The position numbers and the translations under genes were made by a program. The notes under the pieces were generated by a model. It was not told the origin of the DNA, made no database searches, and saw only the letters and a program-made list of their open reading frames with translations. Below are positions 1 through 8,365 of a DNA stretch of 64,000 nucleotides, one piece after another. Every line of letters starts with the position of its first letter. The first letter of the stretch is position 1. The DNA comes from Halogeometricum limi (GTDB lineage: Archaea; Halobacteriota; Halobacteria; Halobacteriales; Haloferacaceae), in contig NZ_FOYS01000005.1 in NCBI RefSeq assembly GCF_900115785.1, positions 310,001 to 374,000 of the forward strand, written 5' to 3'.

Positions 1-1000
1 CGTCGTCACCGTCGGCCGGCGAACGTCCGTCGCCGAGTCGGGGTCCGTCCCGGGCGGGTGGCGGACCGACCGCTGGAAAGTCGTCGAGACGTTCGACGCC
101 TCTGGACCCGACGAGAGACACGTCGTCCTCGACGAGTCGAACGGTGAACTCGTGTTCGGCGACGGACGGCGGGGGAGAGTCCCCGACGCGGGGAGCCACG
201 TCGTCGTCGAACGGTACCGCTTCGGCGGGGGAGAGCGAGGGAACGTCCCCGCGACGGCCGCGTGGCGGTTCGACCGGCCGCCGTTCGGTACCGCGTCGGT
301 CACCGCACACGGCCCGGCGTCCGGCGGTCGAGACGCGCAGACGACGGACGAAGCGCTCCACGCGTTGCAGACCGACCTCGCGACGAGGTACCGGGCGGTC
401 ACGGCGGCCGACTTCGCGCTGGTGGCCACGCAGACTCCCGGCCTCCGCTTCGGTCGGGCGCACGCGTGGGTCGACGAACGCGCGTCGCCCGGTGACTGCG
501 CCGGACGGCGAACGGTGACTGTCGCCGTCGTGCCCCACAGTACGCGGCCGCGCCCGGAACCGAGCGCGGGCTTCCTGAACGCGGTCGAAGACCACCTCTG
601 TACGCACCGACTACTGACGGACCGAGTGGCGGTCGAACCGCCCGTGTACGTCGGTATCGAAGTCGACGTCGAGGTTCGACTCGGTCCCGGAGAACGGGCC
701 GTAGAGCGAACGGACGCCATCGAAGCGGCACTCGACACCTTCCTCGACCCACTGCCGAACGACGAGTACGGAGGGTGGCCGTTCGGGCGGGCCGTCTACC
801 CCTCGGAACTGTACGAAGTCGTCGAGGCCGTCGACGGCGTCGACTGCGTACTCGACGTGGGCGTCGTCGTCCACGGCGGAACGTTCGAGGTGGGCGTCGA
901 CGGAACGGTGACGATTCCGAAGAACGGGTTGGTGTACCCGGTCGGTCACGACGTGACCGTCCGAACCGGAGACGAGGGGTGCGATGGAGGCGTCCGATGA
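1..1000 (+). CDS. Baseplate J-like protein of a contractile tail or injection system (5' truncated)
   Basis: The open frame runs in from the window edge (codons from base 2), so about 332 C-terminal residues are visible and the start is missing. Near the visible N-terminus is a GELVFGDGRRGRVPDAG stretch, the Gly-Asp-Gly turn typical of baseplate J-family proteins, and the C-terminal part ends in IPKNGLVYPVGHDVTV, similar to the end of long eCIS baseplate proteins. Such proteins form the wedge of the baseplate in phage tails and extracellular contractile injection systems. The stop overlaps the start of the next gene (ATGA), so the two are translationally coupled. The assignment to an injection system rather than a prophage is inferred from the two following genes. 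Confidence 0.75.
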   Translation, partial: VVTVGRRTSVAESGSVPGGWRTDRWKVVETFDASGPDERHVVLDESNGELVFGDGRRGRVPDAGSHVVVERYRFGGGERGNVPATAAWRFDRPPFGTASVTAHGPASGGRDAQTTDEALHALQTDLATRYRAVTAADFALVATQTPGLRFGRAHAWVDERASPGDCAGRRTVTVAVVPHSTRPRPEPSAGFLNAVEDHLCTHRLLTDRVAVEPPVYVGIEVDVEVRLGPGERAVERTDAIEAALDTFLDPLPNDEYGGWPFGRAVYPSELYEVVEAVDGVDCVLDVGVVVHGGTFEVGVDGTVTIPKNGLVYPVGHDVTVRTGDEGCDGGVR

Positions 1001-3144
1001 CGTTCACCGTCCTCGGGACGCACACGCGCGCCGAGTGGGACGAGTGGAGCGGAGAGAACGGCGAGCGAACCGACGAGGGCGTCGTACTGGCGCGCGGCCG
1101 GACGCCGACGTACGTCGACCCGGTCGAACTGGGAACGGCGTTCGGACGACTCGACGCCGTCGACGCCGCCGTCGACGACTGCGAGACAGTGTTCGTGCTC
1201 ACGGCGTCGGGCGGCGTCTATCGAGACGACCGAACCGACGGCGTCCTCGAAGCGTTCGTCGACCCGCGCACGAGGGAGGACGGGGAAGAGACGGGCCACG
1301 CCGCACGCGAACTCGCGGTGACCGCCGACACGGTGTTCGTCGCCTTCGAGGACGGAACGGTCACCGCCGTTTCGCGGACGACCGGCGCGAGTCGCTGGAC
1401 GCAGAACGCTCTCACCGACCCCGTCGACGCGACCGCAGACCACCGCTACGCGTACGTCTTGGACCGGCGGCCGGAAGGTGGTGTCGTGTTCGCGTTCGGT
1501 CGCGAAGACGGGTCGGCACGGACGCTGTTCGCCGACGGCGACGACCCGACGGCGGCGACCACGTTCCCGAATCCGCGAGGCATCGCCCGCGACGACGAGG
1601 GGAACCTGTACGTCCTCTACGACGAGTCGGACGGGGCGGGCGACGGCATCCCCCGATTCGTCGTCGACCGGTTCGACCGAGACGAGGACGCCCCGGACGG
1701 GTTCGCGCTCGACCCGACCACGGTGAGCATTCCTCACGCGTACGACCCCGTCTGTGTGGCAGTCGTGGGTGTCGACGAACTGCTGTTGGCCCTCGGTCCG
1801 GACGCCGCCAGCCCGCGGACGCTGGTTCGGTATCTCCCCGACGCTGGGCGGTTCGAGCCCGTGACGACGTTCGAGGGAGCGTGCGAGACGCTCGTCCTCC
1901 GTCGAGGCGAAGCGGGGCGCGGACGCGGACTGTACGTTCTGAAACGGGACGACGACTCGCCGAGCGACCCGACGATTCTGTTCTTCGAGGAGGTTCGGAC
2001 GAACCGCCGGACGAGTCCGACCGGTGGGTTCGAGGCACGCCTCGTCCGGCGGTTCGACGCCGGGGAAGCGGGAGTACAGTGGCACAGCGTCGAACTCGGT
2101 TTCACGCTCGCCGGTGCCGGAACGCAGGTCAGACTCCAGTACGGCGCGACGGACGACGACGTCGACACGAACGCCGTCCACTGGCGGTCCGCGCGACCGA
2201 ACCCCAGAGACACACTGCTCGACGACGCGACGGGGAGATACCTCTGGGTCAGTATCGATATCGTCGGGACGGAGACGGCGTCACCGACGGTGTCGTCGTG
2301 TCGCGTCTCTCTCCCGCGAGAGTCGTATCTGCGCTACCTCCCGGCGGTGTACCGGGAGAACCCCGACGGTGCCGCGTTCCTCGAACGGTTCCTCTCGGTG
2401 TTCGAGAGCGCGTTCGTGGAGATAGAAGCCGAGATTGCCGACCTCACCAGCCTCCTCGACGCGGAAGGTATCGACGCCGACTACCTGAACTGGCTCGAGA
2501 GTTGGCTCGGACTGGAGACCGACGACAGTTGGACCGAGGAGAACCGTCGCGAACTGCTCCGTCGGGCACCGTCGCTGTTCAGGTCACGCGGGACGAGGGG
2601 TGGTCTCCTCGAAGTGCTAGCGATATATCTGACGGGCATCGAACCGCCGAGCGAAGACGAAGCGGCGTGGAACCGGGCGCGGCGTCGCGAACGGGAACTG
2701 CTCGACGCACTCGTCGACGAGGGGGTGCTCGGAACAGACGGTCGGCGCAGGCGCGAGGAATCTCACGCGACGCTTCCGCCGGACGACCGTCTATCGTCGC
2801 TGTACCTCCTCGAAGACGTCGACCTCGACTGTATCGACACCGAGGCCGCGCGCGAACCGTACCGGCGACTACTGCCGTGCCCACAGTGCTTCGTCGTCCT
2901 GGTCGCACCGTACGTCGACGACGAACAGGTCCGCGGCGTCGACAGAATCGTCAGGGCCGAACGACCCGCGCACGCCGTCGGGCGAGGCATCCACCTCTCG
3001 TCGCGACTGGAACTCGGGACCCACTCGTACCTCGGCGTCAACAGTACGCTGTCGGGCGGGACGTTCGCCCTCGAACGGGCGACGTTGGGGAGAGACTCGA
3101 CGCTCGTCGACTCCGAGCGACAGGGGGTATCGAGTGGGAACTAA
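997..3144 (+). CDS. Tail protein I-like baseplate component with N-terminal propeller-like region
   Basis: 715 residues. The ATG at 997 overlaps the upstream stop (ATGA). Residues 1-440 are rich in short beta repeats of the form VALTxxGxVYVL, like a beta-propeller sensor or adhesin. From about residue 443 the sequence YLRYLPAVYRENPDG, followed by LNWLESWLGLETDDSW and FRSRGTRGGLLEVLAIYLTG, is the phage tail protein I-like domain found in contractile injection loci. This part packs against baseplate J in known systems. The C-terminus (about 640-715) is a separate small beta region. The protein is much longer than phage gpI (about 200 residues) because of the N-terminal extension, which could be a host-surface or carbohydrate-facing domain; that role is inference. 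Confidence 0.75.
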   Translation: MTFTVLGTHTRAEWDEWSGENGERTDEGVVLARGRTPTYVDPVELGTAFGRLDAVDAAVDDCETVFVLTASGGVYRDDRTDGVLEAFVDPRTREDGEETGHAARELAVTADTVFVAFEDGTVTAVSRTTGASRWTQNALTDPVDATADHRYAYVLDRRPEGGVVFAFGREDGSARTLFADGDDPTAATTFPNPRGIARDDEGNLYVLYDESDGAGDGIPRFVVDRFDRDEDAPDGFALDPTTVSIPHAYDPVCVAVVGVDELLLALGPDAASPRTLVRYLPDAGRFEPVTTFEGACETLVLRRGEAGRGRGLYVLKRDDDSPSDPTILFFEEVRTNRRTSPTGGFEARLVRRFDAGEAGVQWHSVELGFTLAGAGTQVRLQYGATDDDVDTNAVHWRSARPNPRDTLLDDATGRYLWVSIDIVGTETASPTVSSCRVSLPRESYLRYLPAVYRENPDGAAFLERFLSVFESAFVEIEAEIADLTSLLDAEGIDADYLNWLESWLGLETDDSWTEENRRELLRRAPSLFRSRGTRGGLLEVLAIYLTGIEPPSEDEAAWNRARRRERELLDALVDEGVLGTDGRRRREESHATLPPDDRLSSLYLLEDVDLDCIDTEAAREPYRRLLPCPQCFVVLVAPYVDDEQVRGVDRIVRAERPAHAVGRGIHLSSRLELGTHSYLGVNSTLSGGTFALERATLGRDSTLVDSERQGVSSGN

Positions 3145-3204
3145 CAACCGTAGGACATCTTCAAGCCGTCTGACGACGTCTGAAGTCATAAGCAAACAAA
3201 CATT

Positions 3205-5184
3205 ATGAGTGAATCATCGAACGGGACGGCTCCGAGAGACTGCGAACTCGAATACTTCGAGCGAAACCACTACTTCCACGGGAAGTTGATGACGCCTCGC
3301 GACATGGAGGCGCAGGAGGCGTATCACGACGGGCGGTTGCGGATGCTCGCCCGCGACGTTCTCGGGTCCGGCGTCGTCCGGGGGCTAGCGGTCGAGGTCG
3401 AAGCCGTCGAGGGGACGAGCGACATCACCGTCACCGTCTCGAAAGGCGTGGCACTCGACTGCTGTGGAACGCCCGTCGTCGTCGAAGGGGGCGACGGGGT
3501 GGAGGTCAGCCCCGTGCTGGCGGCGGAAGGAGACAACGACCAGTATCTCTATTTGAAGTACGACGACTGTAAACGCGAGACGGTTCCGGTTCCGGGCGGA
3601 GGAAGCGGGTGTGGCGGAGAGTGCGAGTACAACCGAATCCTCGAGAAGTTCGAGATAGTGGCGGAGCGAGTCGTCGACGTCGACGACCCACATCGCGGTC
3701 CGCACGTCGTCGAGGAGGTCGAGTTTCCGAAACGAAGCGGCGTGGTGGACGACGACGGCCAGCCGAAGTCCTCGGAGGAGGTGAACGTCGAACTGTTACG
3801 ACTCGCGAGAGCGTACCACGAGACGCATCGACAGCCGTACACCTCCTGTACGGACCCACACGTCTACCTCTGTCGAATCACACCCACCGTCGCCGGAGAG
3901 ACGACGACGTGGAGTATCGTCGACGACGGACTCGGCCAGTACGTCTACAGCAACGAACTGCTGTACGCCGCGATTGCGCGACACGCGGCCGCGTTCGACA
4001 ACCCGCACGAGACGACGCTGGCGGCGAGAGCAGGGAGTAGTGAACGAGAGGCGTTCCTCCACGTGAGAGACGGGGACGACGACGAGGACGACGTTCGCCT
4101 CACGTCGGCCGAGAACCAAGTCGAGTTCGAGGTGACCGACGCTTCGACGCTCGACCTCAGCGTCCCGGGCGTGAAAACGAACGCGGACAACATCGCAACC
4201 AACACGACGGATATCACGAACAACACGACGAACATCAGTGAGAATACGACAAAGATCGGTGAGAACACGACGAACATCACCACCAACACCGAAAACATCG
4301 AGAACCTCACGAAGCGCGTCTCGATGCTCGAACGCTACGTCCTCGACAAGACGCTGAAGTACAAGATTTCGTGTTTCGAACGCGCGGCGGAGGCGTTCAA
4401 CGGCACCTTCGCTCAGGATGTCGCGAGAAAAATCGTCGCCAGAGCGGAAGCGGGAATCAGAGGTGGCGTGTATCGGAACACGAAGGAGAACAGAGACGAC
4501 AGAGCGTTCCACGTGTTCGTGGGAAAGAACAGAGAAGAAGAGACGTTCGAGGGGTTGGAGGTCGTCGAAGACGACGACATTATCACCGTCACCGAGAACG
4601 ACCACGAGATTACCATCGACACCGACGAGTACCGAGAGCGTGGAGACCCGGGGTTCGACGTGGACTCGGAGGAGGGGGTCCTCAAGGGAGATTTCACGCT
4701 CTTCGACCTCGAACTGCTGTTCCGCGACGCGGTGAGCGAGATATCGGATAGCAGACACGACCCGCCGCTCGAGCCGTCGTACGAGGAGGCGCTTCGGGAA
4801 CTCCGGGACGTACTCAACGACGACGAAGCGGAGGAGGTAGACGTCGCCGTCGCACAGGACCTCGTCTGCGAGACGGTCGAGTGGCTCAGACCGACGGGCG
4901 AACAGCGAGGGTTCGAATTCGAGTTGGACCCGGAACAGGTTCAGACGCGAATCCACGAGACGCTGGTCGTAAGCGGGTTCTCCAGTCGACCACGCGGGAC
5001 CACAGTCAGAGTCAGAATCAGTAGGACCGGCGACAATCCACTGCTCGTGACGGGGGAGGGAGAAGTCGGCCGGGACTCCAGATGGAGAGTCGAGTTCCCC
5101 GTCGGCGACTTCGAGAGAGGGACCTACGAGGTTCGCGCGACCGACGGAGCCGAGAGCCAATCCAAACGGTTGGACGTCAGGTGA
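3205..5184 (+). CDS. HGKLM-motif contractile-injection-system protein with heptad-repeat stalk
   Basis: 659 residues. The N-terminus has ELEYFERNHYFHGKLMTPRD, a motif shared by a family of large proteins encoded at the end of extracellular injection system loci. Residues 323-372 form a run of seven-residue units of the type NTTxIxx, ending in LTKRVSMLERYVL, which looks like a trimeric coiled-coil stalk as in tail fibres. The repeat is full of N-x-T/S sequons. The region after 375 is charged and helical, and about the last 100 residues are beta-rich (VVRVRISRTGDNPLLVTGEG), like an Ig-type fold. It lies 60 bp after the tail-I gene on the same strand. The family is recognised from its motif; the fibre or plug role is inferred from architecture. 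Confidence 0.65.
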   Translation: MSESSNGTAPRDCELEYFERNHYFHGKLMTPRDMEAQEAYHDGRLRMLARDVLGSGVVRGLAVEVEAVEGTSDITVTVSKGVALDCCGTPVVVEGGDGVEVSPVLAAEGDNDQYLYLKYDDCKRETVPVPGGGSGCGGECEYNRILEKFEIVAERVVDVDDPHRGPHVVEEVEFPKRSGVVDDDGQPKSSEEVNVELLRLARAYHETHRQPYTSCTDPHVYLCRITPTVAGETTTWSIVDDGLGQYVYSNELLYAAIARHAAAFDNPHETTLAARAGSSEREAFLHVRDGDDDEDDVRLTSAENQVEFEVTDASTLDLSVPGVKTNADNIATNTTDITNNTTNISENTTKIGENTTNITTNTENIENLTKRVSMLERYVLDKTLKYKISCFERAAEAFNGTFAQDVARKIVARAEAGIRGGVYRNTKENRDDRAFHVFVGKNREEETFEGLEVVEDDDIITVTENDHEITIDTDEYRERGDPGFDVDSEEGVLKGDFTLFDLELLFRDAVSEISDSRHDPPLEPSYEEALRELRDVLNDDEAEEVDVAVAQDLVCETVEWLRPTGEQRGFEFELDPEQVQTRIHETLVVSGFSSRPRGTTVRVRISRTGDNPLLVTGEGEVGRDSRWRVEFPVGDFERGTYEVRATDGAESQSKRLDVR

Positions 5185-5340
5185 GCGGTCACAGACCGGA
5201 GGCGAGCGGTCACGGACAGCGGTGAGCGCACCCGACTCGAACGGGGACAGTCGCGGCGTCCCCCGTCGCACGAACCGACCGCGTCCGCCGCGAAGTTCAT
5301 CTCTCCTCGGCCCTCCTGTCCCGACACGAGTTGCTCATCG

Positions 5341-6261
5341 ATGCTCGGCTACCCCTGCCTCAACCGGACGCTCCGTGACCGCGACGAACCGCTTCGCTGC
5401 AACCGCGACATGCAGCGAAAGACGTGGGAGAGTCGCGGACTCCCGTACGCCTCGGAACTGACGCTACAGAACTTCACCGACCTCTACGAGATTCTGCGGT
5501 GGAACGTCGAACACGACGTCTACTTCTACCGCTGTACGTCCGACCTCGTCCCGTGGAACTCGCAGTTCGACGTCGAAGAACTGCCCGACTACGAGGAGAT
5601 AGCCGAACTCGCCGAACGGTGCGGCGAGTTCGTCGAAGAACACGGGATGCGGTTCACGTTCCACCCCGACTACTGGTGCAAACTCGCGAGTCCCTCCGAC
5701 GACACCGTCGAGAACTCGCTGAACGCCGTCGAGTACCACGCCTCGTGGCTCGACCTGTTGGGGTTGGACCGCTCGCCGTACTACAGCATCAACGTCCACA
5801 TCGGCGCGACGTACGGCGACAAAGCCGCGACTGCCGAACGGTTCCGCGAAGCGGTCGACCGTCTCTCGCCCGGCGCACGGGCGCATTTGACGGTCGAAAA
5901 CGACGACGAAGAGAGTCTGTGGAGCGTTCCCGAGTTGGTAGAAGCGGTCGGTGACCCCATCGGCGTCCCCGTGGTGTTCGACTACCACCACCACTCGTTC
6001 GCCGACCGCGGACTCACGTACCGGGAGGCGTTCGAGCGAGCGCGGACGACGTGGGGTGACGTGAAACCGATCACGCATTACTCGGAGCCCGCGAGCCTGC
6101 ACGGCGAGGACACCCGACCGCAGACGCACTCGGCGTACGTGTACGACCTCCCCGAGTGGCTTCGTGCGGCGTCCGACGTGATGCTCGAAGCCGACCAGAA
6201 GGAACTGGCGGTGTTCCGGGCGCGCGAAGCGGACCCCAGACGGTTTCTCTCGACGGAATGA
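5341..6261 (+). CDS. uvsE: UV damage endonuclease UvsE/UvdE
   Basis: 306 residues, normal for bacterial-type UvsE. The enzyme nicks DNA 5' of pyrimidine dimers and 6-4 photoproducts and starts alternative excision repair. It is a TIM barrel with a three-metal site, and the ligand positions are visible: His in TFHPDYW, His in INVHIGA, Glu in VENDDE, Asp and His in VFDYHHHSF, His in THYSEPA, and Glu plus Lys in LEADQKEL. The N-terminus MLGYPCLNRTL matches the conserved family start, which supports the ATG at 5341. It is preceded by 156 bp of non-coding DNA and is probably transcribed alone or with the membrane protein 8 bp downstream. UV repair fits a surface-brine habitat. Confidence 0.93.
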   Translation: MLGYPCLNRTLRDRDEPLRCNRDMQRKTWESRGLPYASELTLQNFTDLYEILRWNVEHDVYFYRCTSDLVPWNSQFDVEELPDYEEIAELAERCGEFVEEHGMRFTFHPDYWCKLASPSDDTVENSLNAVEYHASWLDLLGLDRSPYYSINVHIGATYGDKAATAERFREAVDRLSPGARAHLTVENDDEESLWSVPELVEAVGDPIGVPVVFDYHHHSFADRGLTYREAFERARTTWGDVKPITHYSEPASLHGEDTRPQTHSAYVYDLPEWLRAASDVMLEADQKELAVFRAREADPRRFLSTE

Positions 6262-6269
6262 ATAGGTAG

Positions 6270-6761
6270 ATGGAGTCCATCGGTCGGGACATGGTTCTGC
6301 AACCGTCGGCCTCGCTCTCGGTGGCGCTGCTGTTCGGCGGCGGTGTCGTCGCGGGGGTGGCGGCGACGCTCGCGATGGACGCCGTGACGGGGCGAATCGA
6401 AGAAGGGGAGACGCCGCCGCGAATCGCCAGCGGGGTACTCACCGGGCAACATCCGGACTTCTCGTCGCGGCGACTCGCCGCGGTCGTCCACTACGTCGCC
6501 GGAGCGCTCACGGGACCGTTGTTCGTCTGGGTGTTGCTCGTCACGACCGGTGTGTTCGGAAACGGCCTCGTCTCGCTCGCGGCCGCGGCAGTCGTCTGCT
6601 ACCCGCTGATGGTCGGGTTCTTCGCACTCGTCGTTCTTCCGCGCGCGAAAGGACTCGACCGACGGCGAATGCGGCGGATTCGACGCGCGTGGACCGTCGA
6701 AGCGGCCGTCTACCTCCTCGTGGTGACGCCGTTGGTCGGCGTCGCCGCGGCGATGGTGTAA
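6270..6761 (+). CDS. Four-helix membrane protein, function unknown
   Basis: 163 residues, start 8 bp after uvsE. Four hydrophobic segments are visible at about 15-38, 70-92, 98-125 and 142-160, with an Arg-rich loop (KGLDRRRMRRIRR) before the last, predicting that loop on the cytoplasmic side. A second in-frame ATG at 6291 would remove seven residues. No family is recognised. The short spacing suggests cotranscription with uvsE, but nothing in the sequence ties it to repair. Confidence 0.7.
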   Translation: MESIGRDMVLQPSASLSVALLFGGGVVAGVAATLAMDAVTGRIEEGETPPRIASGVLTGQHPDFSSRRLAAVVHYVAGALTGPLFVWVLLVTTGVFGNGLVSLAAAAVVCYPLMVGFFALVVLPRAKGLDRRRMRRIRRAWTVEAAVYLLVVTPLVGVAAAMV

Positions 6762-6798
6762 CGTCCGCTACCCGAACACGTTCGGGGGAGTTACCGAC

Positions 6799-8226
6799 TC
6801 ACCGGCTCACGAGTTCGTACGGGTCCGCATCCCCCGGAAGCGGTGACTCGTACTCGTGCCCGGCGGAACGTCGCTCGAACTCCGCACGCGCCTCGGCGCG
6901 CAAATCGTCGTCCGCGAGCAAATCCGCCATCGTCGCCGCGATGACGTTCGCGGCGAACTCCATGCCGGCCGTTCCCAGTTCCGCACCCGCCGCGACCGCC
7001 TGCCAGGAGTGCGCGGGCGTCCCGACGGGCCACGTCGCCGCGCGAAACCGACCGAGCGGAACGTTCCACGAGACGTCGCCGGAGTCCGTGGAGTACGACC
7101 CGACGATTTCGTCGTCCGTCGCGTCGACGGGCCGGGTGAACATGGCCGCGTCGCGCGCCGCCTCGCGGTCCGACTCCGAGAGTTCGCCCAGTGCGCCCTC
7201 CACGTCGCCGAGCGTCTCCCTGAGGTCGGCCGCGAAGGCGGCCTGTTCGTCGTCAAGCGAGAACTCGGCCTGTTCCATGTTCGCGCGAATCGCGTCGGCG
7301 AGCGAGTGGTTCGGGAGAACGCCGTACAACCCGGCCGTCTTCGTCGCGGTGCAGTCGGTTCGCGTCATCGTCGCGGCCGCGTCGGCGATGTCCCGAACCC
7401 ACTCGGAGAGACGCTCTACCTCCTCGCGTTCGGGTGCGCGCACGAGATACTCGACGCTCGCCTCGCCGGGAACGACGTTGGCCGCCGACCCGCCGTTCTG
7501 GACGGCGTAGTGGATGCGCGCCGCGTCGGGGACGTGTTCGCGCATGTACTCGACGCCGGTGTTCATGAGTTGGACCGCGTCGAGCGCCGACCGACCGGCC
7601 TCCGGCGCGGCCGCGGCGTGCGACGTTTCTCCCTCGAAGGTGAACGTGAACGCGTCGTTGGCGAGACACGAGCCCTTGTTGGGCGCGTTGTACCACCCGG
7701 GATGCCACGAGACGACGGCGTCGACGTCGTCGAACGCGCCGGCGCGGACCATGTACACCTTCCCCCCGCCCGCCTCCTCCGCCGGCGTCCCGAAGAAGAC
7801 GACTGAGCCGTCGAGGCGACCGTCTTCGATGGCGCGTTTCACCGCGAGTGCGCCGCCGAGACTTCCGACGCCGAAGAGGTTGTGCCCGCATCCGTGCCCC
7901 GGCGCGCCCGGTTCGACGGGGTCGCGTTCGGCCGTCGCGCGCTGGCTCATCCCCGGCAACGCGTCGAACTCACCCATCGTGCCGACCACGGGGTCTTCGT
8001 CGCCGTATCGGGCGACGAACGCCGTCTCGACGCCCCCGATACCGGCCTCGACGTCGAACCCTTCCTCGCGGAGGATGGACTGGAGTCGTTCGCTCGATTC
8101 GGACTCTCGAAAGGCGACTTCGGGCGACTCCCAGATGTCGCGTGCGGCCGTCTTCAACCGGTCGCGTTCGGATTCGATAGTGGCGAACAGCGACCGTTTT
8201 AGCGACTCGCGGTCTCGTGTCGTCAT
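6799..8226 (-). CDS. M20-family amidohydrolase (AbgB-like)
   Basis: 475 residues. This is a zinc-dependent M20 peptidase/amidohydrolase most like the B subunit of p-aminobenzoyl-glutamate hydrolase and related N-acyl amino acid hydrolases. Metal-site motifs are present: GEFDALPG, GHGCGHNLFG, GTPAEEAGGGK and SWHPGWYN. The dimerisation insert follows around residues 190-310. The substrate cannot be read from sequence; a role in folate-fragment recycling is possible given the folate genes elsewhere in the window, but they are 15 kb away. The gene is convergent with the membrane protein at 6270 and stands alone. Confidence 0.85.
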   Translation of the reverse strand: MTTRDRESLKRSLFATIESERDRLKTAARDIWESPEVAFRESESSERLQSILREEGFDVEAGIGGVETAFVARYGDEDPVVGTMGEFDALPGMSQRATAERDPVEPGAPGHGCGHNLFGVGSLGGALAVKRAIEDGRLDGSVVFFGTPAEEAGGGKVYMVRAGAFDDVDAVVSWHPGWYNAPNKGSCLANDAFTFTFEGETSHAAAAPEAGRSALDAVQLMNTGVEYMREHVPDAARIHYAVQNGGSAANVVPGEASVEYLVRAPEREEVERLSEWVRDIADAAATMTRTDCTATKTAGLYGVLPNHSLADAIRANMEQAEFSLDDEQAAFAADLRETLGDVEGALGELSESDREAARDAAMFTRPVDATDDEIVGSYSTDSGDVSWNVPLGRFRAATWPVGTPAHSWQAVAAGAELGTAGMEFAANVIAATMADLLADDDLRAEARAEFERRSAGHEYESPLPGDADPYELVSR

Positions 8227-8365
8227 ATGGTATCACTCCCCAGATGGCGGTGAAAAGTGTTCGCCCACCGGCAGTCGGGGTCGGAGTCGGTCGGGAGGCG
8301 ACCCGGTCGTTCGTGGACCCCGACGAGACGACGCGTGCCGTCTCTGTTCGCTTTCCGAATCGAGA

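Noticed and set aside
4171-4320. Repeat run that could be a microsatellite or recombination site
   Set aside because: The repetition is at protein level (heptads) with varied codons and lies inside a long gene.
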